Origin: Candidatus Magnetominusculus dajiuhuensis
GTDB lineage: Bacteria; Nitrospirota; Thermodesulfovibrionia; Thermodesulfovibrionales; Magnetobacteriaceae
NCBI GenBank assembly: GCA_015233465.1
Contig: JADFXP010000006.1
Span: 62,001 to 126,000, forward strand
Direction: 5' to 3'
DNA: 64,000 nucleotides
Below the pieces are notes generated by a model. That model saw only the letters and a program-made list of their open reading frames with translations. It was not told where the DNA came from and made no database searches. The first letter of the stretch is position 1. Each line of letters begins with the position of its first letter. Both the position numbers and the translations under genes were made by a program. Of this stretch, positions 26,573 through 34,751 are shown one piece after another.

Positions 26573-28093
26573 ATGGAAAATTGGATAACTGTAAAAAATG
26601 GTCAGTCTGTAGCGCTTGAAAATATCCCATCCATTCCGGTTGCATTGCTTTGTGATGAAATTGAAAGGCATATTATAAATGGACTAAGGCCTATACAGTT
26701 TTTTGGAAGACCCAAAATATCTTCTAATAATACTATAACATTAACCGCAGTGCTTGCTGATGATAATAGTGGAACGTTGTTAATATCCACTTGCAATATT
26801 GAAAAAAACGCTAGTTTTCAATCTATGACGCCTAAAACCCCTTCAATCCATTTATTTGAAAGAGAGATATTAGAGCAGACCGGAGTAAGGCCAGAGGGAC
26901 ATCCTTTTTTAAAACCAGTACGATATGAATTTGGTAAAGAGGTTAATACTGGTAAACTCAAAGATTATCCATACTTGACCATAGGCGGTGATGAGACGCA
27001 TGAGGTAGCTGTTGGACCAGTTCATGCTGGGGTCATTGAGCCTGGGTCGTTTAGATTTTTATGTCATGGTGAGAAGGTTTATCATCTTGAGATTCAACTA
27101 GGGTATCAGCATAGAGGGGTTGAGGCATTATTAAGACAAGGAAATCCATTAAATAAGTCACATATAGTAGAGTCAATCGCAGGGGATACTACCATTGCTC
27201 ATACATGGTGTTATGCAATGTCTTTAGAGTCTCTTATGAATGTTAAGATAACAAAAGAGATTGAGATTATACGTGTAATTGCTCTTGAACTTGAACGTAT
27301 AGCAATGCACTTGGTTGGATTAGGCGGAATTTCAATGGACATAGGTTATCTGCCCGGTGCCTCATTTTTTGGACGCTTACGAACTATTATAATTAATACA
27401 TCAATGCGGATATGCGGGAGCAGATTTGGCAAGGGGATGATTCGTCCTGCTGCTTCAATATTTAAGATAGACGATAATTTAAAGGCATATATTTTAGAAA
27501 TTCTTGATAAGCTGCATAATGATATTGAGATAATAAAAGAGTTATTTTTTAATTCTGCTGGAGTTCTTGCTAGGCTTGAAAAGACAGGAATAGTGACTAC
27601 TGCACAGGCTAAAGAGGCTGGTCTTTTGGGAATAATGGCAAAGATGGCTGAACTCCCGCAAGACTCCAGAGCCAGTCATCCTTTTGGGTTATATAATGAA
27701 ATAAAGGTTGAACCATGTATTTATCATCATGGAGATGTATGTGCAAGGGCAATCGTGCGCGGACTTGAGATAGATCAATCAATGGATATTATAAGAAAAG
27801 CACTTGAGTTGTATGATTCTTCCAAAAATGATGCTGGCATTGACATAGGTGCACAAGATATCGTGTCTCTACAACCGTCATATGCAGTAGTGTCAATGGT
27901 TGAAGGATGGCGGGGAGAGGTCTCTCATATGATAATAACGGATAAATTTGGACAAATAGAACATTATAAGGTAGTAGATACATCGTTTCATAATTGGTTT
28001 GGGCTGGCTCTTGCTGTGAGAAATAATGGAATATCTGATTTCCCATTATGTAATAAGAGTTTTGATCAATCGTATTGTGGCTATGATTTATAG
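26573..28093 (+). CDS. HyfG/NuoCD-like large subunit lacking NiFe ligands (EhrL type)
   Basis: 506 residues: an N-terminal NuoC-like part (about 1-115) fused to a NuoD/hydrogenase large-subunit part (from about 135, GPVHAGVIEPGSFRF, LGYQHRGVEALL). In true NiFe hydrogenases the first metal motif reads CxxC after ESI/ERI; here the same place reads A203-G-D-T206 in ESIAGDTTIAH. The C-terminal CxxC is also missing: DFPLCNKSFDQSYCGYDL has C493 and C502 only. The NiFe centre therefore cannot form. This is the hallmark of energy-converting hydrogenase-related (Ehr) complexes. The reaction is unknown; ion pumping coupled to another redox partner is plausible. Confidence 0.92.
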   Translation: MENWITVKNGQSVALENIPSIPVALLCDEIERHIINGLRPIQFFGRPKISSNNTITLTAVLADDNSGTLLISTCNIEKNASFQSMTPKTPSIHLFEREILEQTGVRPEGHPFLKPVRYEFGKEVNTGKLKDYPYLTIGGDETHEVAVGPVHAGVIEPGSFRFLCHGEKVYHLEIQLGYQHRGVEALLRQGNPLNKSHIVESIAGDTTIAHTWCYAMSLESLMNVKITKEIEIIRVIALELERIAMHLVGLGGISMDIGYLPGASFFGRLRTIIINTSMRICGSRFGKGMIRPAASIFKIDDNLKAYILEILDKLHNDIEIIKELFFNSAGVLARLEKTGIVTTAQAKEAGLLGIMAKMAELPQDSRASHPFGLYNEIKVEPCIYHHGDVCARAIVRGLEIDQSMDIIRKALELYDSSKNDAGIDIGAQDIVSLQPSYAVVSMVEGWRGEVSHMIITDKFGQIEHYKVVDTSFHNWFGLALAVRNNGISDFPLCNKSFDQSYCGYDL

Positions 28094-28111
28094 GTGCCAA
28101 AGAGATAAAAA

Positions 28112-28858
28112 ATGATATATTTAATTAGAGCAAGGATAAATCAAGGGTATCAGTCAATACCTGATGTAACAAAGGTAGCTCTTCCAGCGCCGTTTAGAGG
28201 ACTGCCAGAGATTATGGATATTCCGTGCAGCGATGGATGCAGCGCTTGTCTTAAAATATGTCCAACTGCAGCGATAAATCTGAAACCATTCAGCATAGAT
28301 TTAAAGAGATGTATCTTATGTCCAGACTGCGAGATAATATGTCCTGTAAATAAGATAAAATTTACTCAGGATATTAATCTAAGCTCAACTGATGAAAGAT
28401 TAATGCTTATCTCTTCATCTACTAAAACTCCAATTATCATACCTGATAAAAAAATAACAAGTATATTTAAACGGTCTCTGAAATTAAGATCCATATCTGC
28501 TGCTGGATGTAATGCCTGTGAACTGGAATTAAACGCATGCAGTAATGTTAATTTTGATATGGGAAGATTTGGAATAGAATTTGTCGCTTCCCCAAGACAC
28601 GCTGATGGAGTCGTGATTACAGGGCCAATATCCGCAAATATGGCATACGCTGCAATGGAAACAATAAAAGCTACCCCTGACCCAAAGATTATAATATTAT
28701 CAGGTACTTGCGCAATGAGCGGAGGCCCTTTTTACCAATCTAAGGCATTATCAAGAGATTTTCTAAAATCTCTAAAAATAGATCTGTACATCGGCGGCTG
28801 CCCACCCCATCCTCTGACTTTCATTAATGCACTGCTAAAATATTTAGAAAGAAGTTAA
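28112..28858 (+). CDS. Ferredoxin-NuoB fusion, small subunit of Ehr-type complex
   Basis: 248 residues. Residues 35-80 hold two [4Fe-4S] motifs (C39, C43, C46, C50 and C67, C70, C73, C77). Residues 128-248 are NuoB/HyfI-like, with ligands C133 and C136 (AGCNACELE), C200 (GTC) and C230 (GGCPPHP) for the proximal cluster. Hence HyfH and HyfI functions are merged in one protein and every Fe-S ligand is kept, although the partner subunit has lost its NiFe site. Electrons could thus enter from ferredoxin-like donors. Last gene of the operon; a hairpin repeat follows. Confidence 0.92.
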   Translation: MIYLIRARINQGYQSIPDVTKVALPAPFRGLPEIMDIPCSDGCSACLKICPTAAINLKPFSIDLKRCILCPDCEIICPVNKIKFTQDINLSSTDERLMLISSSTKTPIIIPDKKITSIFKRSLKLRSISAAGCNACELELNACSNVNFDMGRFGIEFVASPRHADGVVITGPISANMAYAAMETIKATPDPKIIILSGTCAMSGGPFYQSKALSRDFLKSLKIDLYIGGCPPHPLTFINALLKYLERS

Positions 28859-28862
28859 AACT

Positions 28863-28925
28863 TTCATGAGGGCTCTGCTCATTTATCTACGGGCTTCCGC
28901 AAGGAGTATAAGACCCCTTGACCCT
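28863..28925. repeat. Hairpin repeat element, copy 2
   Basis: Contains TCATGAGGGCTCTGC, TTTATCTACGGGCTTCCGC and AAGGAG, then AAGACCCCTTGACCC; relative to copy 3 it is in the reverse orientation and partly degraded. It lies in the convergent gap between the Ehr-type operon and tRNA-Pro. Confidence 0.6.
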
Positions 28926-29001
28926 TTTATAAAATATAAAAATATTTCTTGAATATTAAAGAAGGTGTTTAGGTTAAATTGGTTAGAAGATAATAATTTA
29001 A

Positions 29002-29076
29002 TCGGGGCGAGCAGATTTGAACTGCCGACCTCTCGCACCCCAAGCGAGCACGCTATCCAGGCTGCGCTACGCCCCG
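29002..29076 (-). tRNA. tRNA-Pro (anticodon GGG)
   Basis: The minus strand folds as a complete cloverleaf. Acceptor stem CGGGGCG (29076-29070) pairs with CGCCCCG (29009-29003), with discriminator A at 29002. The anticodon arm is CTCGC-TTGGGGT-GCGAG, giving anticodon GGG, and the T arm contains GTTCAAATC. CCA is not encoded. It lies just downstream of the MerR gene on the same strand, the order ihfA-merR-tRNA-Pro found in several deltaproteobacterial-type genomes. Confidence 0.95.
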
Positions 29077-29130
29077 TTGCTTGTGATGTCTCTATTGTCC
29101 CAAGTGTCCCATACTTCACGCACCTGTTAT

Positions 29131-29613
29131 TTATTCTGGAACTTTAGAGATTACTAGGGTCTTATGCAGATCTTTTAGAGCAGCCTTGATGGTTTTAAGG
29201 GTTTCTTTTATATTTTTATCTATTACCTTTTTCACTTTTTGCTTAGGAGAGTTTTTTTGTGTAGTCTCTTTTTTATCTTTAGACTTTATCTTAGTATCTG
29301 TCTTAGCTTCAGGTGTATTAGCATCAACAAAACTTATATAATTCCTGAAAAGTTTTTTACGAACTCCTTCAATTGTGAATCTCTCGTTATACAACAGACG
29401 ACGTATCTCAAGTATTATCTCAATATCTTTTTTCTGATAAACCCTTTGTCCTGATGCGCCTTTTCTTGGAGCTAAAAATTGAAATTCCTTCTCCCAATAA
29501 CGCAGCACATATGGTTCAAGCTGAGTTATACGGCTAACTTCACCAATTTTATAAAATAACTTCTTCGTAAGATCTGGTATTAATAGTTCTACTTTTTCAT
29601 GTGGTAATTGCAT
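29131..29613 (-). CDS. MerR-family transcriptional regulator
   Basis: 160 residues. Residues 18-85 are a MerR winged helix: FYKIGEVSRITQLEPYVLRYWEKEF, then RVYQKKDIEIILEIRRLLYNE. After about 95 comes a Lys/Thr-rich linker and a short helix (KTIKAALKDLHKTL) instead of a metal- or drug-binding domain. No metal-binding cysteines are present. It sits 35 bp after ihfA and before tRNA-Pro. This type of small MerR next to ihfA is widespread but has no assigned target; the effector is unknown. Confidence 0.88.
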   Translation of the reverse strand: MQLPHEKVELLIPDLTKKLFYKIGEVSRITQLEPYVLRYWEKEFQFLAPRKGASGQRVYQKKDIEIILEIRRLLYNERFTIEGVRKKLFRNYISFVDANTPEAKTDTKIKSKDKKETTQKNSPKQKVKKVIDKNIKETLKTIKAALKDLHKTLVISKVPE

Positions 29614-29648
29614 AGTTTGTTATACCTTTTTATACCTTATTTTATCTG

Positions 29649-29921
29649 TTATTGTATCTGAACCTTTAGATATTTACTTGGACGAAAGAGTACCACTCGT
29701 CTATAAGGTATTTCAATCTCCTGTCCAGTTCTTGGATTTCTTCCAAGTCTTGAATGTTTTCTGCGTATATTAAATGTTCCAAAATTTGAGATTTTTATTG
29801 ACTCATCTGCTGCAAGTGTGTTTTTTAAAGTATCTAATATTAATCCTATCACTTGACTTGCATCTTTTTTAGGCAAACCAACATTTTCATAGAGTCTGTT
29901 TATGATATCTTCGCGTGTCAT
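29649..29921 (-). CDS. ihfA: Integration host factor alpha / HU-family DNA-binding protein
   Basis: 90 residues with the complete HU/IHF fold: helices MTREDIINRLYENVGLPKKDA, strand ISNFGTF, then the DNA-bending arm with RLGRNPRTGQEI and VVLFRPSKYLK. The GRNP turn supplies the intercalating Pro. Sequence and context (next to MerR and tRNA-Pro) favour IhfA over HU. Start at 29921 is supported by AGGAG a few bases upstream. It bends DNA for recombination, replication and promoter architecture. pheT, the usual upstream neighbour, is absent here. Confidence 0.88.
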   Translation of the reverse strand: MTREDIINRLYENVGLPKKDASQVIGLILDTLKNTLAADESIKISNFGTFNIRRKHSRLGRNPRTGQEIEIPYRRVVLFRPSKYLKVQIQ

Positions 29922-29989
29922 GGACTTACTCCTATTATAAAATCTATTTGTAGTCTTGTCAAGGAAATCCTGATTAAATAAATATATAT

Positions 29990-31468
29990 TTAATTAGCTG
30001 CAATAGTTAAAAACTCAATCAGGAGTCTAGTACCAATTCCAGTTGCGCCCTTTTTTAAGTAATGCGTTTCTTTGGTACTCCAAGCTGTGCTTGCAATATC
30101 CAGATGAGCCCATTTAGTTGTGCCAGCAAATTCCTTTAAAAACCAAGCAGCAGTCACTAAAGACCCGTCTTTTCCACTAGTATTTTTAATATCTGCAGCA
30201 TCGCTCTTTAGATATTCAGCAAATTCACTATAAAGAGGCATCTGCCAAACCCTTTCATGGGTTTCAACGGAAGCCTGCTTAATCATCTCCATCAACTGTT
30301 GATCATTTCCCATCATAGCAATTGCCTCATTGCCAAGTGCTAATGAACATGCCCCTGTAAGCGTTGCAATATCTATTATATATTTGGGTTTATAATACTT
30401 TATTGAATAACCAATCCCATCTGCTAGTATTAAACGTCCTTCAGCATCTGTATTTATTATCTCAATGGTCTTACCTGTGATAGATTTAACAATATCACCA
30501 GGCCTTGTTGCGCTTCCTCCTGAGAGATTTTCTGTAGCAGGGAGTATTCCAATGATATTCATCTTTAAAGATAATTTATCCGCAGCCTTGATTGCGGCAA
30601 TTACCGCAGCCCCGCCAGACATATCATATTTCATCTGCTCCATTCCTTGCGCAGGCTTGATGCTTATTCCTCCGCTGTCAAAGGTAATTGATTTTCCTAT
30701 AAGGGCTATCGGCTTTCCTGTTCCTTCTGAATATTCTATAATTATAAATTTTAACGGCTCATTTGACCCCTTTGATACAGCAATAAATGCACCCATCCCA
30801 AGACCTTCTACTTCAGCTTTATCAAGGACCTTAACCTTTATGCGGTCGTTAGCAATGTTCATAGCATTTTGAGCAAGTATGCTTGGGGTCATCTCATTTG
30901 AAGGCGTATTTGCAAGGTCTCTTGCTAGTGATGCTGCCTCAGCTATTATAGATATTTTATCTATTTCAAAATTTTTTGATTCACCGATTAATGTCAAATT
31001 ATTAAATCCTATTTTTTTAGCTGCGGGTTTTTCGGTTTTATATCTATTAAAATCATATAAACTCAAGAGTCCGCCTTCAATAAAATAATCTATCGGACTA
31101 AATCTAGCCTTGAATGATTTTATATCATTAAATGCTGTTAATGACATTGCGGCATGTTGAAGATTTTGTCCTTCAATAAAGGTAAATGCCTTAGCTCCCG
31201 AGCGTCTCAGATCCTCAGCTGTGAGTTTAGTTTTAACTCCAAGTCCAATGAGAATAATCCTGCCTGCCTTTATGCCAGAAACATGCAGTTGCAGCAATTG
31301 TTGAGCCTTCCCAGTAAATTCTTTAGATTCTATGACTCTTTGAATCAAACCATCAATTAATTTATCAATATCAGAATATAACTGTGTTGATGGATTTTCA
31401 AAGAGTGGGATAATTAAAATATCTGCGTCTATATTGTCTTCAGTGATTTGTTTAAATATAATATTCAC
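29990..31468 (-). CDS. pepA: Leucyl aminopeptidase PepA (M17)
   Basis: 492 residues, full length. The N-terminal macro-like domain (1-150) is followed by the M17 catalytic domain with two-zinc site residues: GKSITFDSGGISIKP (Lys, Asp), the downstream KYDMSGGAA, and NTDAEGRLILADGI, the family signature carrying Asp and Glu ligands and the catalytic Arg. It removes N-terminal residues from peptides in the cytoplasm and in some species also binds DNA. The gene is monocistronic and divergent from trxA. Confidence 0.95.
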   Translation of the reverse strand: MNIIFKQITEDNIDADILIIPLFENPSTQLYSDIDKLIDGLIQRVIESKEFTGKAQQLLQLHVSGIKAGRIILIGLGVKTKLTAEDLRRSGAKAFTFIEGQNLQHAAMSLTAFNDIKSFKARFSPIDYFIEGGLLSLYDFNRYKTEKPAAKKIGFNNLTLIGESKNFEIDKISIIAEAASLARDLANTPSNEMTPSILAQNAMNIANDRIKVKVLDKAEVEGLGMGAFIAVSKGSNEPLKFIIIEYSEGTGKPIALIGKSITFDSGGISIKPAQGMEQMKYDMSGGAAVIAAIKAADKLSLKMNIIGILPATENLSGGSATRPGDIVKSITGKTIEIINTDAEGRLILADGIGYSIKYYKPKYIIDIATLTGACSLALGNEAIAMMGNDQQLMEMIKQASVETHERVWQMPLYSEFAEYLKSDAADIKNTSGKDGSLVTAAWFLKEFAGTTKWAHLDIASTAWSTKETHYLKKGATGIGTRLLIEFLTIAAN

Positions 31469-31564
31469 AATATGCTCCTATGTTGTTTTATATAAGATTT
31501 TATACCATATTTATGAGTTTTTATTCAATAGGTCACGTTAAATATTTGTAAATTTAAAGTTAGG

Positions 31565-31594
31565 TTGACAAAAATAATTGAATACAAATATACT
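31565..31594 (+). promoter_or_regulatory. Sigma70-like promoter of trxA
   Basis: TTGACA at 31565-31570, an 18-bp spacer and TATACT at 31589-31594 (5 of 6), about 28 nt before the trxA ATG. It lies in the divergent gap with pepA. Confidence 0.55.
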
Positions 31595-31622
31595 ATATCA
31601 ATAACAAAATTCAGGAGGCTTT

Positions 31623-31949
31623 ATGGCAGAAGCTATTATAACAGCTACAACCGATTCTTGGGAAAAAGAAGTCTTAAAGGAAAAAGGATTGGTTTTAGTA
31701 GATTTTTGGGCTGTATGGTGCGGACCTTGCAGAATGGTTGCTCCAACAGTTGAAGAACTTGCAAAAGAATTCACAGGAACTCTTAAAGTCGTAAAACTTA
31801 ACACAGATGAAAACCCTGAAATTGCAAGTAAATATAAGATTATGGGAATACCAACTTTAATGTTTTTTAAGGGCGGTGAAAAGGTTGATCAGATTGTTGG
31901 CGCTGTTCCAAAGGCACAGCTTAAAGATAAGATAAGTTCTTTGATCTAA
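31623..31949 (+). CDS. trxA: Thioredoxin
   Basis: 108 residues with the classic fold and active site WCGPC (C33, C36), the buried Asp in VDFWA and the cis-Pro in GIPTLMFF. No signal peptide, so cytoplasmic. AGGAGG stands 5 bases before the ATG. It reduces protein disulfides with electrons from thioredoxin reductase, which is not in the window. It has its own promoter and a strong terminator, so it is expressed alone. Confidence 0.96.
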   Translation: MAEAIITATTDSWEKEVLKEKGLVLVDFWAVWCGPCRMVAPTVEELAKEFTGTLKVVKLNTDENPEIASKYKIMGIPTLMFFKGGEKVDQIVGAVPKAQLKDKISSLI

Positions 31950-31984
31950 TTTTTCTCGTAATTAGTGATTCGTACCGTAGTAGT

Positions 31985-32007
31985 GACGTAGCGACGTAGC
32001 GACGTAG
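31985..32007. repeat. Short tandem repeat of GACGTAGC
   Basis: The 8-bp unit GACGTAGC is repeated 2.9 times without mismatch between trxA and its terminator. A related GTACCGTAGTAG precedes it. No function is evident; replication slippage is a sufficient explanation. Confidence 0.8.
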
Positions 32008-32026
32008 ATTAACAAACACACCTTTG

Positions 32027-32079
32027 GCTATCTATCTATTTCATCTGGCCAAATGGAATAGATAAATAGCTGTTTTTTT
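32027..32079 (+). terminator. Rho-independent terminator of trxA
   Basis: A long imperfect hairpin: GCTATCTATCTATTTCAT on the 5' side pairs with ATGGAATAGATAAATAGC on the 3' side, with a TGGCCA centre, followed directly by seven T residues (32073-32078 region). It ends the trxA transcript. Confidence 0.85.
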
Positions 32080-32169
32080 GCAGCAATGGATAAACAATTG
32101 ACAAACAATTAAAAGGCATGATACCTTTAATATAGAATTGTGTAAAATTCCTATCTAAATGGTGTAATT

Positions 32170-32697
32170 ATGAATAATTTGTTTAATAAAAAATCTATAT
32201 CTTTAATAATATCATTTATAATATTTATATCTGTTATATATATATTAAACGTTAAAAAACCGCATGTTATAAACAAAGTAGGAAGTCCTGCTCCTGATTT
32301 TTCTCTAAAGGATATAAACGGCAAGACCATAACTCTTACCTCAATTAAAGGAAATGTAATAGTTCTTGAATTTTTTGCTACATGGTGTCCTCCTTGCAGG
32401 GATTCAATTCCGCATCTTAATAATCTATATGCAAGATATAAGGCTAAGGGATTACTAGTTTATGGAGTAAATCTTGACTCTAATATTAATGCCGAAACAC
32501 TTAAAAAATTTGCAAATGAAAATAATGTTCAATATAATATTTTACTTTCAGACGGTAGCGTTGGAAAATTTTATAATATTAATTCTATTCCAGTAACTTA
32601 TATAATTGATAAACAATTAAATATCATAGATGAATATGTAGGTTTTAGTGAAAACCTTGAAGAGATTATAGATAAAGAGGTTGAGGGGCTGCTTTAG
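32170..32697 (+). CDS. TlpA/ResA-like membrane-anchored thiol-disulfide protein
   Basis: 175 residues. A single N-terminal membrane helix (about 9-28) anchors a periplasmic thioredoxin fold beginning SPAPDFSLKDINGK, with active site WCPPC (C73, C76) and the cis-Pro in NSIPVTYIID. The Pro-Pro active site is typical of TlpA/ResA-type reductants serving cytochrome c maturation or periplasmic thiol reduction. There is no cytochrome maturation gene nearby, so the client is unknown. The stop is immediately followed by the ffh ATG. Confidence 0.9.
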   Translation: MNNLFNKKSISLIISFIIFISVIYILNVKKPHVINKVGSPAPDFSLKDINGKTITLTSIKGNVIVLEFFATWCPPCRDSIPHLNNLYARYKAKGLLVYGVNLDSNINAETLKKFANENNVQYNILLSDGSVGKFYNINSIPVTYIIDKQLNIIDEYVGFSENLEEIIDKEVEGLL

Positions 32698-34017
32698 ATG
32701 TTTAATTCACTTAACGAAAAACTTGAATCAATCTTTAAAAAACTCAAATCACGCGGATTTTTAAATGTTGAGGATATTGATGTAGCAATGAAGGAGATTC
32801 GTCTTTCTTTACTTGAGGCAGATGTTAATTTTAAGGTAGTAAAGAAATTTATTGATGCAGTCAAGGCAAAAGCCATTGGGAATCAGGTCTTAGAAAGTCT
32901 GACTCCGGGTCAGCAGGTTGTAAAAATCGTAAATGATGAGTTATGTTTTTTACTTGGAGAAAAATCTGAAAGGATTTTTCTATCTCCAAATCCGCCTACA
33001 ATAATAATGATGATAGGTTTGAACGGCTCTGGTAAGACCACTACTTCAGCGAAACTCGCTAATTACTTTAAGACTCAAGGCAGAAGGCCCTTATTAGTTG
33101 CCTCTGACCTTCAAAGGCCAGCAGCTATAGATCAGCTTATTACACTTGGTAAGCAAATAAATGTCCCAGTATATTTTTCAAAGGAAGAAAAAGACCCAGT
33201 TAAATTAAGTAATGCTGCAATATCTATTGCCAAAAAAGACGCTAATGATATAGTAATAATTGATACTGCAGGTCGTCTGCACATAGATAAAGAATTAATG
33301 GAAGAACTTGCACGTATCAAAAAAGGTACAAATCCAACTGAAACCTTGTTAATAGCTGATGCAATGACAGGTCAGGATGCCGTAAATATCGCTAAGGATT
33401 TTAATGATCAAATCGGTTTAAACGGTATTATTCTCACAAAGATGGACGGCGATGCACGTGGCGGCGCTGCCCTTTCTATGAGAGAAGTCACTGGTACGCC
33501 TATTAAATTTATGGGTACTGGTGAAAAGATTGAGATGCTTGAACCATTTCATCCAGACAGGGTTGCTAACCGCATATTGGGAATGGGCGATGTCCTTAGT
33601 CTGATAGAAAAGGCTCAGCAAAATTTTGATCAAGACGATGCGATTTCTTTACAGAAAAAGATCATGGGCGAGGGATTTGATTTTGAAGATCTGCTTGAAC
33701 AAATCTCAAAGATTCGTTCAATGGGCCCGATTGAAAATCTGTTATCAATGATTCCAGGCGCTAATAAATTAAAAGGAATAAATATAGATGAAAGACAGTT
33801 TACTAAAATAGAGGCAATTATCAGTTCAATGACCCGCTCAGAAAGACGCAATCCAAAACTACTCAGTGGAAGACGCAAGATAAGAATCGCAACTGGCAGC
33901 GGCACAAGAGTCTCAGATGTAAATGCGCTGATTAAACAATTAAAAGAGATGAAAAAGATGTTTAAGATGTTTAAAGGCGGCCGTGGATTTAAAATGCCTA
34001 ATATTATGCCTTTCTAA
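32698..34017 (+). CDS. ffh: Signal recognition particle protein Ffh
   Basis: 439 residues. N domain (1-90), G domain with GLNGSGKTTT, DLQRPAAIDQL, DTAGRLH and TKMDGDARGG, and a Met-rich M domain from about 300 with the RNA-binding signature MTRSERRNPKLLSGRRKIRIA (here split in the usual helix-turn form) and the tail MKKMFKMFKGGRGFKMPNIMPF in short pieces. It binds 4.5S RNA and targets signal sequences to the FtsY receptor. The ATG follows the TAG stop of the TlpA-like gene directly, with GAGGGG inside that gene as ribosome site. The short C-terminus is normal for bacteria. Confidence 0.96.
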   Translation: MFNSLNEKLESIFKKLKSRGFLNVEDIDVAMKEIRLSLLEADVNFKVVKKFIDAVKAKAIGNQVLESLTPGQQVVKIVNDELCFLLGEKSERIFLSPNPPTIIMMIGLNGSGKTTTSAKLANYFKTQGRRPLLVASDLQRPAAIDQLITLGKQINVPVYFSKEEKDPVKLSNAAISIAKKDANDIVIIDTAGRLHIDKELMEELARIKKGTNPTETLLIADAMTGQDAVNIAKDFNDQIGLNGIILTKMDGDARGGAALSMREVTGTPIKFMGTGEKIEMLEPFHPDRVANRILGMGDVLSLIEKAQQNFDQDDAISLQKKIMGEGFDFEDLLEQISKIRSMGPIENLLSMIPGANKLKGINIDERQFTKIEAIISSMTRSERRNPKLLSGRRKIRIATGSGTRVSDVNALIKQLKEMKKMFKMFKGGRGFKMPNIMPF

Positions 34018-34101
34018 AGATAATTTCTACCTAATTTCTGTTATAATTAATATATAGTCAACCTTATAATAATAACTAATTATAAATAAAGTTTAATATT
34101 A

Positions 34102-34175
34102 ATGGGTTCAAAGGGACAAGTCCCTTTGCGGGAGTTTGAGGGCAGGGTCGTAGACCCGTTATAAAAACCCTCATG
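34102..34175 (+). repeat. Hairpin repeat element, copy 3
   Basis: The best-preserved forward copy: ATGGGTTCAAAGGGAC-AA-GTCCCTTTGCGGGAG shown in parts forms hairpin A (about 34110-34128), then TTTGAGGGCAGGGTC-GTA-GACCC forms hairpin B. It lies between ffh and the CBS gene and faces copy 4 in inverted orientation on the other side of that gene. Confidence 0.8.
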
Positions 34176-34202
34176 TTTTAGATTTTAATGGGAGGGGTCA
34201 CT

Positions 34203-34667
34203 ATGAAAGATTATAAAAACCTAACTGCAAAAGACATTATGCAAAAAGAGGTTATTACCGTTACACCCGATACCTCAGTTGAAGAAATCGGCAGAATTTT
34301 CATTGAAAAAGACATCTCCGGCCTCCCTGTAATAGATGAATATGGCAATCTATACGGGATTGTTACAGAAAATGACTTAATTAGTATGGAAAAACCATTC
34401 CATATCCCTACTATTATCCATATATTTGACGCTTTTATACCGCTTGAAACAGATCAGGCTATTGAAAAAGAGATTAGAAAACTCGCTGCCACTATCGTTG
34501 ACGATATTTGTACTACAGATATTACCACTGTTAATGAAGATACACCGTTTCAAGAAATAGCTGTTATAATGATTGAAAAAAAAATACACTTATTACCAGT
34601 TCTATCAGAAAATAAACTCGTTGGGATTATTGGGAAAAAAGATATGATTAAGGCTATGGCTGGATAA
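34203..34667 (+). CDS. Two-CBS-domain protein
   Basis: About 154 residues. CBS1 (AKDIMQKEVITVTPDTSVEE, about 9-70) and CBS2 (VDDICTTDITTVNEDTPFQE, about 95-154) make a Bateman module that usually binds adenine nucleotides; there is no attached catalytic domain. A start at 34188 is possible, but the ATG at 34203 has GGGAGG at 34190-34195 as a ribosome site and is preferred. The gene is bracketed by inverted copies of the hairpin repeat, as if it were an independently moved cassette. Partner protein unknown. Confidence 0.85.
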   Translation: MKDYKNLTAKDIMQKEVITVTPDTSVEEIGRIFIEKDISGLPVIDEYGNLYGIVTENDLISMEKPFHIPTIIHIFDAFIPLETDQAIEKEIRKLAATIVDDICTTDITTVNEDTPFQEIAVIMIEKKIHLLPVLSENKLVGIIGKKDMIKAMAG

Positions 34668-34673
34668 TGAAGT

Positions 34674-34751
34674 AACCCTTTAAGGGCTCTGCCCTTAAAA
34701 ATCCCGCAAAGGGATTTTAAACGGGTCTAAGACCCTCCCTTTGAATCCATT
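34674..34751 (-). repeat. Hairpin repeat element, copy 4, abutting the Hsp70-like start
   Basis: The reverse-orientation copy: TTTAAGGGCTCTGCCCTT, AATCCCGCAAAGGGATT, ACGGGTCTAAGACCC and CCCTTTGAATCCATT. It ends exactly at the base before the start codon of the Hsp70-like gene at 34752 and leaves no Shine-Dalgarno sequence. Confidence 0.8.

Noticed and set aside
21430-28858. Hydrogenase 4 / formate hydrogenlyase
   Set aside because: The large subunit lacks both CxxC metal motifs, so hydrogenase activity is not supported.
28965-29147. Plus-strand frame through the tRNA region
   Set aside because: It runs antisense through tRNA-Pro; the translated sequence is the known artefact of tRNA-Pro DNA.
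31985-32007. GACGTAGC repeat as a replication iteron
   Set aside because: Fewer than three units, no DnaA boxes or AT-rich unwinding element in context, and it is simply next to the trxA terminator.
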